From NCBI RefSeq assembly GCF_000716875.1, contig NZ_JNWQ01000081.1:1-30767 (forward strand): a DNA stretch of 30,767 nt. Reading direction: 5' to 3'. Shown piece after piece: positions 1 to 7,253 of this stretch; position 1 is the first letter of the stretch, and every line of letters begins with the position of its first letter. This stretch comes from Streptomyces novaecaesareae (GTDB lineage: Bacteria; Actinomycetota; Actinomycetes; Streptomycetales; Streptomycetaceae). Made by a program: the position numbers and the translations under genes. The notes beneath the pieces were generated by a model. It was not told where the DNA came from. It saw only the letters and a program-made list of their open reading frames with translations, and searched no databases.

Positions 1-47
1 ATGGTACTGCAGGGGGGACCCTGTGGGAGAGTAGGACGCCGCCGAAC
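1..47 (+). rRNA. rrf: 5S ribosomal RNA, 3' end only
   Basis: The first 47 bases match the 3' part of an actinobacterial 5S rRNA as I recall it, including the GGGGGGACCC loop region and the conserved GGACGCCGCCGAAC end. The 5' part of the gene lies outside the window. A strong terminator follows at once, as expected at the end of a 16S-23S-5S operon. The contig starts here because rRNA operons are long near-identical repeats that short-read assemblies cannot cross. Confidence 0.93.
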
Positions 48-56
48 AATTCTTCA

Positions 57-93
57 GAAGAACCCCCATCCGGATCCCGGATGGGGGTTCTTC
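57..93 (+). terminator. rRNA operon terminator
   Basis: A perfect 16-bp inverted repeat (57-72 and 78-93) with a 5-base loop GATCC starts ten bases after the 5S end. It is followed by a T-rich stretch (GCATTTT, 94-100). The stem is GC-rich with A/T-rich ends, typical of an intrinsic terminator closing an rRNA operon. Confidence 0.93.
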
Positions 94-247
94 GCATTTT
101 CGGACCCTCTTACCGGAAGGGCCTGGGACAGTGTTGCTGCGACCACCAGCAGGTAGTCCTAGGTCCACCTCGGAATTGGGGTGTCACGGCCAGTGTGGGG
201 AGTGCAGGGTTCGTGAACACTGATGGAGGACGATCGGTACCGGCATC

Positions 248-252
248 AGGAG
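248..252 (+). promoter_or_regulatory. Ribosome binding site that decides the kinase start
   Basis: AGGAG lies six bases before the GTG at 259. The in-frame ATG at 223 has no comparable purine run at the right distance, so GTG 259 is the preferred start. The upstream gap 94-247 shows no convincing -35/-10 pair. It holds CAGTGT at 129-134 and 191-196 and its complement ACACTG at 217-222, of unknown meaning. Confidence 0.65.
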
Positions 253-258
253 CATCCC

Positions 259-1668
259 GTGACAACAGTGAGTCGTACGAGCGGCACGTCCGTACGTGCT
301 CAGACCCAGGCGGCCCTCGCGGCCGGCGGTGAAGGGCTGGCGCGACTGGTCGTCCTGGTGGTGTCGGCGGTGCCGGGGTTCGTGCTGCCGGTGACGGCGG
401 CGGTCGTCTCGGGGGTGATCACGGCCCAGCTGGTGGAGCAGTACGACCTGGAGGTCCTCCTCGCCCTCCTGGTGGCGGCGGTCGTCGGCGTCGTGGTGGC
501 CGCCGCCACCATCCGCCGCACCGCGGACCGTACCCGCGGGCAGCTGGCGCGCTGGTTCGGCACTCGGCTGCCGACGACGTACGAGCCGTTGCCGGGGCTG
601 GAGTTGGACGGGCGCGGGCACTGGTGGACTGGGTACTCCTACCACCGCTCGCGGACGGTGGCGAAGTACGCGCAGCTGGTCCACTGGGGGCTGCGGGACC
701 GGACCACCCGCGCCGAGCTGGCCTGGCTCGCGGTGAACCCGGTTCTGACGCTGGCCCTGGCCGGGCCGGTGCTGGGCCTGATCGGGCTGGGTGCCGCCTA
801 CGCCCTGTCGGGGCCGGTTCCCACCGACGGCTACGGTCCGGTGAGCGGGCGCATGGCGGACGTCCTGCTGGGCATCGTGTTCGGGGCCGCCATGATCGTC
901 GCGGGGATACTCGTGGCACCGTTCGCGGTGCGCGCGCACGCCGAGGTGGCCCGCCGGGTGCTGGACCGGGACGGCCGGGCGACGCACGCCCAGCTGACCA
1001 GGCGGGTGGCCGAGTTGACCGAGACCCGGGCGGACGCGGCGGGCAACCAGGCGGCCGAGCTGCGGCGGATCGAGCGGGACCTGCACGACGGTGCCCAGGC
1101 GCGGCTGGTCGCGATCGGGATGACGCTGGGCACCATCGAGCACCTGATGGACACCGACCAGGCCGCCGCACGCGAGCTCCTCGCCGAGGCCCGGCAGTCG
1201 TCGGCCCGGGCCCTGCAGGAGCTGCGGGACCTGGTGCGCGGCATCCACCCGCCGGTGCTCGCCGAGCGCGGACTGGGCGACGCGGTCCGCGCGCTGGCCC
1301 TGGACAGCGCGCTTCCGACCGAGGTCGTCGTGAGCCTGCCGGACCGTCCGGCGGCGCCGGTGGAGGCCGCGGTGTACTTCAGCATCTGCGAGCTGCTGGC
1401 CAACGCGGCCAAGCACTCGGAGGCGGAGCAGGTGTGGGTGGACATCCTGTACCGCGCCGGCTTCCTGCGGGTCACGGTGACGGACGACGGCGTGGGTGTG
1501 GCGGACCCCTCACGGGGCACCGGACTGCGCGGAATCGAGAAGCGATTGGGTACCTTCGACGGTGTCCTCGCCATCGACAGCACGTCGGGCGGTCCGACCA
1601 CCATCACCTTGGAGCTGCCGTGCGAGTTGTCCTCGCCGAGGACCTCTACCTCCTTCGCGAAGGCCTGA
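259..1668 (+). CDS. Membrane sensor histidine kinase, NarL-partner type
   Basis: This 469-residue protein is the kinase of a two-component system. The N-terminal half has four or five hydrophobic segments (roughly residues 20-75 and 150-220) and resembles the 'putative sensor' membrane domain common in Streptomyces kinases. A coiled linker leads to the HisKA_3 dimerisation and phosphoacceptor helix: the motif ERDLHDGAQARL places the phosphorylated histidine at His276. The ATPase domain shows the N box (ELLANAAKH), the G1 box (DDGVGV) and the G2 loop (GTGLRGI). It would autophosphorylate and pass the phosphate to the response regulator encoded next, whose start lies inside this gene (49-base overlap), so the two are translationally coupled. 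The signal sensed cannot be told from the sequence. The last 20 residues follow the end of the ATPase fold and look dispensable. Confidence 0.93.
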   Translation: MTTVSRTSGTSVRAQTQAALAAGGEGLARLVVLVVSAVPGFVLPVTAAVVSGVITAQLVEQYDLEVLLALLVAAVVGVVVAAATIRRTADRTRGQLARWFGTRLPTTYEPLPGLELDGRGHWWTGYSYHRSRTVAKYAQLVHWGLRDRTTRAELAWLAVNPVLTLALAGPVLGLIGLGAAYALSGPVPTDGYGPVSGRMADVLLGIVFGAAMIVAGILVAPFAVRAHAEVARRVLDRDGRATHAQLTRRVAELTETRADAAGNQAAELRRIERDLHDGAQARLVAIGMTLGTIEHLMDTDQAAARELLAEARQSSARALQELRDLVRGIHPPVLAERGLGDAVRALALDSALPTEVVVSLPDRPAAPVEAAVYFSICELLANAAKHSEAEQVWVDILYRAGFLRVTVTDDGVGVADPSRGTGLRGIEKRLGTFDGVLAIDSTSGGPTTITLELPCELSSPRTSTSFAKA

Positions 1669-2285
1669 TCAGGCTGCTGGAAGCGCACGGCTTCACCATC
1701 GCCGCGGCGGTGGAGACCGGGCCCGAGCTGTTGGAGGCGCTGCTGACGCACCGCCCGGACGTGGCCGTGGTCGACGTCCGGTTGCCCCCGACGCTCACCG
1801 ACGAGGGCCTGCAGGCCGCGCTCAAGGCGCGTCGCGAGATCCAGGGCCTGCCCGTGCTGGTGCTCTCGCAGCACGTCCAGCAGCTGTACGCACGGGAGTT
1901 GCTGGCCGACGGCACGGGCGGGATCGGCTACCTGCTGAAGGACCGGGTGTTCAACGCCGGGCAGTTCATCGACGCGGTCCGCCGGGTGGCGGCGGGCGGG
2001 ACGGCGATGGACCCGGACGTGATCGCGAAGCTGATGCAGACCACCTCGCGCCGGCCCGGTCCGTTGCTGCGGTTGTCCCCGCGCGAGCGCGAGGTGCTGG
2101 AGCTGATGGCCGAGGGCTGTTCCAACTCGGCGATCGCCGCCCGCCTGTCGGTGAGCGACGGCGCGGTGGCCAAGCACATCGCCAACATCTTCACCAAGCT
2201 CGAACTCGCCCCCGACGAGGACGCCAACCGCCGGGTGCTGGCGGTGCTGACCTACCTCAACGGCACGGCGGAGCAAAGCGGCTGA
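1620..2285 (+). CDS. LuxR/NarL-family response regulator
   Basis: This 221-residue DNA-binding regulator is the partner of the upstream kinase. The receiver domain begins directly at the start (VRVVLAEDLYLLREG, acidic pocket) and carries the phosphoacceptor Asp52 in VAVVDVRLPP and the conserved lysine in YLLKDRV. A C-terminal LuxR helix-turn-helix follows from about residue 150 (LSPREREVLELMAEG, then SDGAVAKHIANIFTKL). The start is GTG 1620, preceded by GGAG at 1612-1615. The reading frame is open far upstream, but that part is a shadow of the kinase gene. Phosphorylation would promote dimerisation and promoter binding; targets are unknown and may include its own operon. Confidence 0.93.
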   Translation: MRVVLAEDLYLLREGLIRLLEAHGFTIAAAVETGPELLEALLTHRPDVAVVDVRLPPTLTDEGLQAALKARREIQGLPVLVLSQHVQQLYARELLADGTGGIGYLLKDRVFNAGQFIDAVRRVAAGGTAMDPDVIAKLMQTTSRRPGPLLRLSPREREVLELMAEGCSNSAIAARLSVSDGAVAKHIANIFTKLELAPDEDANRRVLAVLTYLNGTAEQSG

Positions 2286-2505
2286 CGGTCCGGCCGGTCT
2301 GCGCGACGGCCCGCTCCGCACCGCGGCCCGCCGCCGTGCGCCGCACTGTGACACCCCAGGCTGCGGGAACGCTTAAACAGGTGTACGAGTAAACTCCGGT
2401 GGGCCGAGCCCGGAGGTTGCTCAGCCTTCCGGCGGCCCGACCAGCGGGACCCGGCAGTCGAGGCAGCGTACGGCCGCAGCCGACATCCAGGGGTTGATAG
2501 ACGTA

Positions 2506-4176
2506 ATGGCACGCCCAACGCTCACCAAGGCCCATCGCGGCTTGCTCGGCCTGGTCGCGGCCGGCGCCTGCATCATCTCGGGCATCGGTTTCGCGGGCTC
2601 GTACAACGCGGTGCGCGAGCTGGCCGAGAAGAAGGGGTTCGGCGCCTTCTCCTACGCCTTCCCGATAGGCGTCGACGCGGGCATCGTCGTGCTCCTCGCC
2701 CTCGACCTGGTGCTGACCTGGCTGCGGATACCGTTCCCGATGCTGCGCCAGACCGCCTGGCTGCTGACCGTCGCCACCATCGCCTTCAACGCGGCCGCCT
2801 CCTGGGGCGATCCGCTCGGCATGGGCATGCACGCCGTCATCCCGGTGCTGTTCGTCGTCGTGGTCGAGGCCTCGCGGCATGCGGTCGGCCGGATCGCGGC
2901 GATCACGGCGGACCGCCACATGGAGTCGGTCCGGGTGATGCGCTGGCTCCTCTCCCCGGTGCCGACCTTCCGACTCTGGCGGCGGATGAAGCTCTGGGAG
3001 CTCCGCTCCTACGACGAGGTCATCCGGCTGGAGCAGAACCGCCTGGTCTACCGGGCCCAGCTGCGCTTCCGCTACGGTCGCGGCTGGCGCCGCTCGGCGC
3101 CGATCCAGGCGCTGCTGCCGCTCAAGCTCGCCAAGTTCGGTGTCCCGCTGGACCCGTCGCTGCTCGACCGGCTGGACGACGAGGCCCGCGAGCGCGAGCC
3201 CAAGGAGGCGCTGACGGACCAGCAGGGCGCGCAGGGGCTCGGAGTCCCGGCGGGCCGCACCGTCGCCATCGCCCCGGTCGCGGGCGCCCCGGCCGGTCAG
3301 CCGCAACAGCTCCCGCACCCGCAGCAGGTGCCACCGGCCCAGCAGACCCGGGCCCCGGCCGGACCGGTCCAGCCCGGGCCCCTCCAGGCCCAGCCCGGGC
3401 CTGTCCCGGCCGCAGTCCAGACGCCGGACCCGGCTCAGGCCGGAGCAGCTGCTCCCGCGACGGCCGCCCCCGCCGCCGTCGCGCCGCTGCCCGCCGAGGT
3501 CGCCGCGCCCATGCTGGCGAAGCTGGCCGCCGTCCGGCTGCGTGCCGCGCATGAGCCGGAGGACGCGGCGGAGGTGGCCCCGCAGTCGCGCGGCGAGGAG
3601 CTCAACGTCTGGACCGAGCGCCCGGTCCGCACCACCGGCCACCCGGCCGACGCCGCCCCGGGCGGGCGGGTGCCCGGCCAGGCCTCGCCCTGGTTCAAGC
3701 CGCCGCGCCCGGTGGCCGACGAGCCCGTCGCCGGTCCGGCCCCCGCCGGCGCGCCCGAGCCGCAGGCCCAGCACCCGGCTCCCCAGCACCCGGCCGGCCC
3801 GCAGCAGTCGCAGCAGCCCGTCGAATCACACCAGCAGCACCAGCAGCACCAGCAGCCCCGCGAGGCCCGGCAGCCGGAGCAGGCGGCCCAGCCGACCCAG
3901 TCCGAGGCGCCGGTGCCGGCCGAGGAGCCCGTCCAAGCCGAGCAGCCCGAACACCTCCCGGCTCCCGCGCGCCTCGACCCGGACCTGGCCTACGAGGCCC
4001 TCGTCTCCTACATGGACAGCCACGGTCACCAGCCCGACCCGCAGCGCCTCGCCGACTGGCTGACCAGGGAGTACGGCGCCACCGGCAAGGGCCCCGACGG
4101 CTCGGTCCACCCGAAGGAGGTCGCCGAGCTCTTCCCGGAGCTGCGCGACCGCTACGCCGCCGCCGGGAGGGACTGA
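2506..4176 (+). CDS. DUF2637 membrane protein with Pro/Gln-rich tail
   Basis: The N-terminal 120 residues form four hydrophobic segments (about 10-33, 45-70, 75-95, 103-120) matching the DUF2637 family, found in actinobacterial chromosomal proteins and in SpdB-like plasmid spread proteins. A charged, probably cytoplasmic region (about 120-230) follows. Then comes a long low-complexity stretch rich in Pro, Gln, Ala and Glu (about 250-490), and finally a compact acidic/aromatic segment (ALVSYMDSHG, about 500-550) that may be a folded interaction module. ATG 2506 is preferred over an in-frame TTG at 2494 because AGGGG at 2489-2493 abuts the TTG but is twelve bases from the ATG. The gap 2286-2505 contains an A/T-richer patch (about 2371-2395) that could hold a promoter. 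The function is unknown. The low-complexity region suggests a scaffold rather than an enzyme. Confidence 0.85.
   Translation: MARPTLTKAHRGLLGLVAAGACIISGIGFAGSYNAVRELAEKKGFGAFSYAFPIGVDAGIVVLLALDLVLTWLRIPFPMLRQTAWLLTVATIAFNAAASWGDPLGMGMHAVIPVLFVVVVEASRHAVGRIAAITADRHMESVRVMRWLLSPVPTFRLWRRMKLWELRSYDEVIRLEQNRLVYRAQLRFRYGRGWRRSAPIQALLPLKLAKFGVPLDPSLLDRLDDEAREREPKEALTDQQGAQGLGVPAGRTVAIAPVAGAPAGQPQQLPHPQQVPPAQQTRAPAGPVQPGPLQAQPGPVPAAVQTPDPAQAGAAAPATAAPAAVAPLPAEVAAPMLAKLAAVRLRAAHEPEDAAEVAPQSRGEELNVWTERPVRTTGHPADAAPGGRVPGQASPWFKPPRPVADEPVAGPAPAGAPEPQAQHPAPQHPAGPQQSQQPVESHQQHQQHQQPREARQPEQAAQPTQSEAPVPAEEPVQAEQPEHLPAPARLDPDLAYEALVSYMDSHGHQPDPQRLADWLTREYGATGKGPDGSVHPKEVAELFPELRDRYAAAGRD
3830..3856 (+). 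repeat. Three perfect 9-bp tandem repeats (ACCAGCAGC)
   Basis: ACCAGCAGC occurs three times without interruption inside the DUF2637 gene and encodes the histidine/glutamine run HQQHQQHQQ. The unit is a multiple of three bases, so copy-number change would alter tail length without a frameshift. Confidence 0.9.
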
Positions 4177-4211
4177 CCGGGGCCGCCGCCGTCCAGCGCT
4201 CGGTCGGGCCA

Positions 4212-4240
4212 TTGACGCCCGACCGTGCCGGAGCTACCTT
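4212..4240 (+). promoter_or_regulatory. Sigma-70 type promoter of the aldolase-like gene
   Basis: TTGACG (4212-4217) and TACCTT (4235-4240) are separated by exactly 17 bases, close to the consensus used by the principal Streptomyces sigma factor HrdB. The predicted start of transcription is about 4246-4248, giving a leader of roughly 40 bases. This is the best-formed promoter in the window. Confidence 0.75.
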
Positions 4241-4244
4241 CGCC

Positions 4245-4259
4245 TCAACAAATTGTTGA
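4245..4259. promoter_or_regulatory. Palindromic operator candidate over the start of transcription
   Basis: TCAACAA-A-TTGTTGA is a perfect 7+1+7 dyad in otherwise GC-rich DNA, placed directly on the predicted start of transcription. A repressor bound here would block the promoter. The bound protein is not encoded next to it. An IclR- or GntR-type regulator is a guess from dyad size only. Confidence 0.65.
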
Positions 4260-4287
4260 AGCGATGGTTCGGCGCGGAGGAATGCGG

Positions 4288-5577
4288 ATGTCTCAGGTCG
4301 AGGTCGACGGAAACGGGCCGACGGACGGGGCCTCCTTCTCCACCGCCGCCCGCGCCGCGGTGGAGGCGCTGCTCGCCCCGGTCGACGCCGACCTGGCGCG
4401 CCGCTACCCGGGTGACTCCGGGACCAGGCAGCCGGTGCACACCGTCTACGTCCCGGCCGACGCCTTCGCCGCCGACACCGTACGGGAGTGGGGCCACCAG
4501 GCCCTGGCGGCCTTCGACACCCATGCCGGCACGCCGGCCGAGCTGGCCCGCGCCCTCGGCGTCGCCGACGACGAGCTGCTCGCCGACGTCCACGCCCGGG
4601 TCCGGGCCAAGCTGGAGCGCGAGCCGGTCGAGGACCTGCGGATCGACTTCGAGGACGGTTACGGCCCCCGCCCCGACGCCGAGGAGGACGCCGCCGCCGT
4701 CCGGGCGGCCGAGCTGATCACCGCCGCCGTGGCCGAGGGCAGCGCCCCGCCGTACGTCGGCATCCGGATCAAGTGCATGGAGGCGCCGGTCCGGGCCCGC
4801 GGCATCCGCACCCTGGAGCTGTTCCTCGCCACCCTGCTGGCCGGCGGCGGTCTGCCGGAGGGCCTGGTGCTCACCCTGCCCAAGGTGACCTACGCCGAGC
4901 AGGTCACCGCGCTGGTCCGACTGCTGGAGGACTTCGAGCGCCGGGCCGGGCTGCCCGCGGGCCGGATCGGCTTCGAGATCCAGATCGAGACCACCCAGGC
5001 CATCCTCGGCCCGGACGGCCGGGCCACCGTGGCCCGGATGATCGAGGCCTCCGAGGGCCGTGCCACCGGCCTCCACTACGGCACCTTCGACTACAGCGCC
5101 TCCTGCGGGGTCAGCGCGGCGTACCAGAGCATGGACCACCCGGCCGCCGACCACGCGAAGGCGGTCATGCAGGTGGCCGCGGCCGGCACCGGGGTCCGGC
5201 TCTCCGACGGTTCGACCAACGTCATCCCGACCGGCTCCACCGAGCAGGTGCACGCCGCCTGGAAGCTCCACCACGACCTGGTCCGCCGCTCTCTGGCCCG
5301 CGCCTACTACCAGGGCTGGGACATGCACCCGGCGCACCTGCCGACCCGCTACGTCGCCGTCTACTCCTTCTACCGCGAGGGTCTGGCGGCCGCCGCCGCC
5401 CGGCTGGCCGCCTACGTCGCCAAGGCGGGCGGCGACGTGATGGACGAGCCGGCCACCGCCCGGGCCCTCAGCGGCTACCTGCTGCGCGGCCTGGACTGCG
5501 GCGCCGTCGACCTCGCCGAGGTCACCGCGCTGACCGGCCTGGACCGCGAGCGGCTCGACACCCTGGCCGGCCGCTGA
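4288..5577 (+). CDS. DUF6986 family, HpcH/HpaI (CitE-like) aldolase fold
   Basis: This 429-residue protein resembles the aldolase/citrate-lyase beta (HpcH/HpaI) TIM-barrel superfamily in its actinobacterial DUF6986 branch. Barrel-strand motifs visible in order are DLRIDFEDGYG (about 120, acidic metal-binding type), VGIRIKCMEAPVRARGIRTL (about 155), LTLPKVTYAEQV (about 195), GFEIQIETTQAIL (about 232, with the glutamate expected to bind metal) and LHYGTFDYSASCGV (about 265). Such enzymes usually cleave or form C-C bonds of 2-oxo acids or acyl-CoA esters with Mg2+; the substrate here is unknown. ATG 4288 is chosen because GGAGG at 4276-4280 is seven bases away, against one base for the ATG at 4282. 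The strong promoter and overlapping dyad imply an inducible catabolic role. It is transcribed alone. Confidence 0.82.
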   Translation: MSQVEVDGNGPTDGASFSTAARAAVEALLAPVDADLARRYPGDSGTRQPVHTVYVPADAFAADTVREWGHQALAAFDTHAGTPAELARALGVADDELLADVHARVRAKLEREPVEDLRIDFEDGYGPRPDAEEDAAAVRAAELITAAVAEGSAPPYVGIRIKCMEAPVRARGIRTLELFLATLLAGGGLPEGLVLTLPKVTYAEQVTALVRLLEDFERRAGLPAGRIGFEIQIETTQAILGPDGRATVARMIEASEGRATGLHYGTFDYSASCGVSAAYQSMDHPAADHAKAVMQVAAAGTGVRLSDGSTNVIPTGSTEQVHAAWKLHHDLVRRSLARAYYQGWDMHPAHLPTRYVAVYSFYREGLAAAAARLAAYVAKAGGDVMDEPATARALSGYLLRGLDCGAVDLAEVTALTGLDRERLDTLAGR

Positions 5578-5782
5578 CCCTCCACCGGCTGGCTCCCGGC
5601 CCCGCCGACCGGCTCCTGGCGGCACAGACCGGCGACGGCCCCACCGCCGATCCGCGGCCTTCCGCCTCCGCAGCACCGGCCCGGCAAAGATCCGCGAGCC
5701 ACGCCTTAGGCTGGCGGTGCCGCCCCGGCGACCCGGGGTGCGCGCCGACAGCCTTCGCCGTCCCCGGGAGAACCACCGCGTC

Positions 5783-6439
5783 ATGTCCGTCACGCCGGAG
5801 CCCAGCGCCAGGCCGTACCTGACCATCCGGCGGGCCGGCAGCCACGAGATCGAGATCAAGAAGTCCCGGTTCATCTGCCACCTCGCCCGGGTCGCCGACG
5901 AGGACGAGGCGCAGGCCTTCATCGCCGGGATCCGCAAGCAGTACTGGGACGCCCGGCACAACTGCACCGCCTTCGTGGTCGGCGACGACCAGCGCCGCGA
6001 GCGCTCCAGCGACGACGGCGAGCCCGGCGGCACCGCCGGGGTCCCGATGCTGGAGGTGCTGCGCCGGCGCGGTCTGACCGACACCGTCGCCGTGGTCACC
6101 CGGTACTTCGGCGGGATCAAGCTCGGCGCGGGCGGCCTGGTGCGGGCGTACGGGAGCGCGGTCTCGGAGGCGCTGGACGGGATCGGCCTGCTGGAGCGGC
6201 GGCCGGTCGCACTGCTCGCCGTGGCCGTGGACCACGTCCGGGCCGGGCGGGTGGAGAACGACCTGCGGGCGGCCGGGTACGTGGTGAGCGACCTCGCCTA
6301 CGAGGCGGCCGGGGTGCGGATCGAGGTGGGCGTGCCGGAGCCCGAGGTGGCGGACTTCCACACCTGGCTGGCCGAGGCGACCGGCGGTACCGCGGTGGCG
6401 GTCCCGGCCGGCCGCACCTACGTCGAGGTCCCGGTCTGA
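5783..6439 (+). CDS. YigZ/IMPACT family (UPF0029) protein
   Basis: The 218-residue protein has the two-domain layout of YigZ. The N-terminal IMPACT domain carries KKSRFICHLARV, the RHNCTAFVVG strand, SDDGEPGGTAG and VTRYFGGIKLGAGGLVRAYG, the family signature. The C-terminal half is a small ferredoxin-like domain (DUF1949 type). Length is usual for the family. Bacterial members are of uncertain function; the fold resembles ribosome- and nucleic-acid-binding domains, and eukaryotic IMPACT regulates Gcn2. ATG 5783 is the first residue consistent with the family N terminus, with GGGAG about twelve bases upstream. The 205-base upstream gap contains TAGGCT near 5706 as a weak -10 candidate. Confidence 0.9.
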   Translation: MSVTPEPSARPYLTIRRAGSHEIEIKKSRFICHLARVADEDEAQAFIAGIRKQYWDARHNCTAFVVGDDQRRERSSDDGEPGGTAGVPMLEVLRRRGLTDTVAVVTRYFGGIKLGAGGLVRAYGSAVSEALDGIGLLERRPVALLAVAVDHVRAGRVENDLRAAGYVVSDLAYEAAGVRIEVGVPEPEVADFHTWLAEATGGTAVAVPAGRTYVEVPV

Positions 6440-6650
6440 GCGGTCGGGCGGGTGCCTCCCCGGAGCCGCTACCCTGGAGCCGCTGCGCCGAAGCCGTCGT
6501 CGCGGAGCTGTCGACCCGCCGGGTTTCGGCCAGACATTCGGCCACTGGCCACCGGCCCGTTTCGGTGCCCCGAGGAGCCTGTCTAGCCTGAACCGGCCGC
6601 CCGCCGGGAGCCGTCCGGCAGCCCGAGGACGCCCCCAGGAAGCCGCCGCG

Positions 6651-6965
6651 ATGCCCGTCGTCCAGACCATCACCCTGCCGCCCGGCGCCAGCACCGGCTG
6701 GCACTACCACCCGGGCCGGGTCGAGGTGGTGGTGCTCTCCGGGACGTTGACCCGGACCCTGCACGACGGCCGGGTCGAGGTCAGCCGGGCGGGGGACTCC
6801 CTGGTCGAGGAGGCGGGGCCGGTGTACATCCACGTCGGCCGCAACCTCGGCACCGAACCCGTGGTACTGATCGCGGACTACGCCGCCCCGGCGGGCTGTC
6901 CGCTGGCCGTGCCGGTCGTGGAGCCCGCCTGGAGCCGCAGCCCGACCGGACCCGCCGGGCTCTGA
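6651..6965 (+). CDS. Small single-domain cupin protein
   Basis: This 104-residue protein is one cupin beta-barrel. Cupin motif 1 is present as GWHYHPGRVEVVVLSG, giving candidate metal ligands His18, His20 and Glu25. Motif 2 is partly present as GPVYIHVGRNLG with the usual histidine. The N-terminal PPGAS leads directly into the barrel and no other domain is present. Such small cupins are metal-dependent enzymes, sugar isomerases or binding proteins; the substrate cannot be deduced. AGGA at 6637-6640 lies ten bases before the start. The upstream gap 6440-6650 carries TAGCCT near 6584 as a possible -10. It has a duplicated GGAGCCGCT flanking ACCCT around 6463-6485. Confidence 0.85.
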   Translation: MPVVQTITLPPGASTGWHYHPGRVEVVVLSGTLTRTLHDGRVEVSRAGDSLVEEAGPVYIHVGRNLGTEPVVLIADYAAPAGCPLAVPVVEPAWSRSPTGPAGL

Positions 6966-7102
6966 GCAGGCGGGCCAGGGGGCCGAGCGCGACCGGCTCT
7001 CGAGGAGGCCCGTGCGGCTCGTCCGGGCCGCACGGGCGTGCCGTGACGCCCCGCAGCAGGCCGGTCTTCGTAGCCGAGGCACCACGCCACGCGGAAGTCG
7101 CC

Positions 7103-7129
7103 TTGAGGAGATTCACCCGAACGTAGTGT
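7103..7129 (+). promoter_or_regulatory. Possible promoter of the 7254 gene
   Basis: TTGAGG (7103-7108) and TAGTGT (7124-7129) are separated by 15 bases, shorter than ideal. They sit in the 288-base gap before the 7254 gene and would leave a leader of about 120 bases. No terminator or other gene was recognised in this gap. Confidence 0.35.
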
Positions 7130-7253
7130 CGTCGCCCCGAGTTGGAACTTCCGCTCAGGGCCGTGGCGTTTCCTGGGCAAGGATCCGGCGGAACCGGACG
7201 AAACCCATCGATGGAGGACACAGGACCCCACCCCGCTCCACGGAGGTATGCGC

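Noticed and set aside
184..1416. 410-codon minus-strand frame opposite the histidine kinase
   Set aside because: His/Arg/Gln-rich antisense shadow of the kinase; no domain and no ribosome binding site.
624..1619. Upstream extension of the response regulator frame
   Set aside because: It overlaps the kinase in another frame and is Gly/Arg-rich. The receiver domain begins exactly at GTG 1620, with a ribosome binding site.
7092..7104. CGGAAGTCGCCTT shared with 20046-20058, both in gaps before genes, as a common regulatory site
   Set aside because: Thirteen identical bases can arise by chance in 30 kb of strongly biased DNA, and the flanks agree only partly. It is worth a motif scan but not a call.
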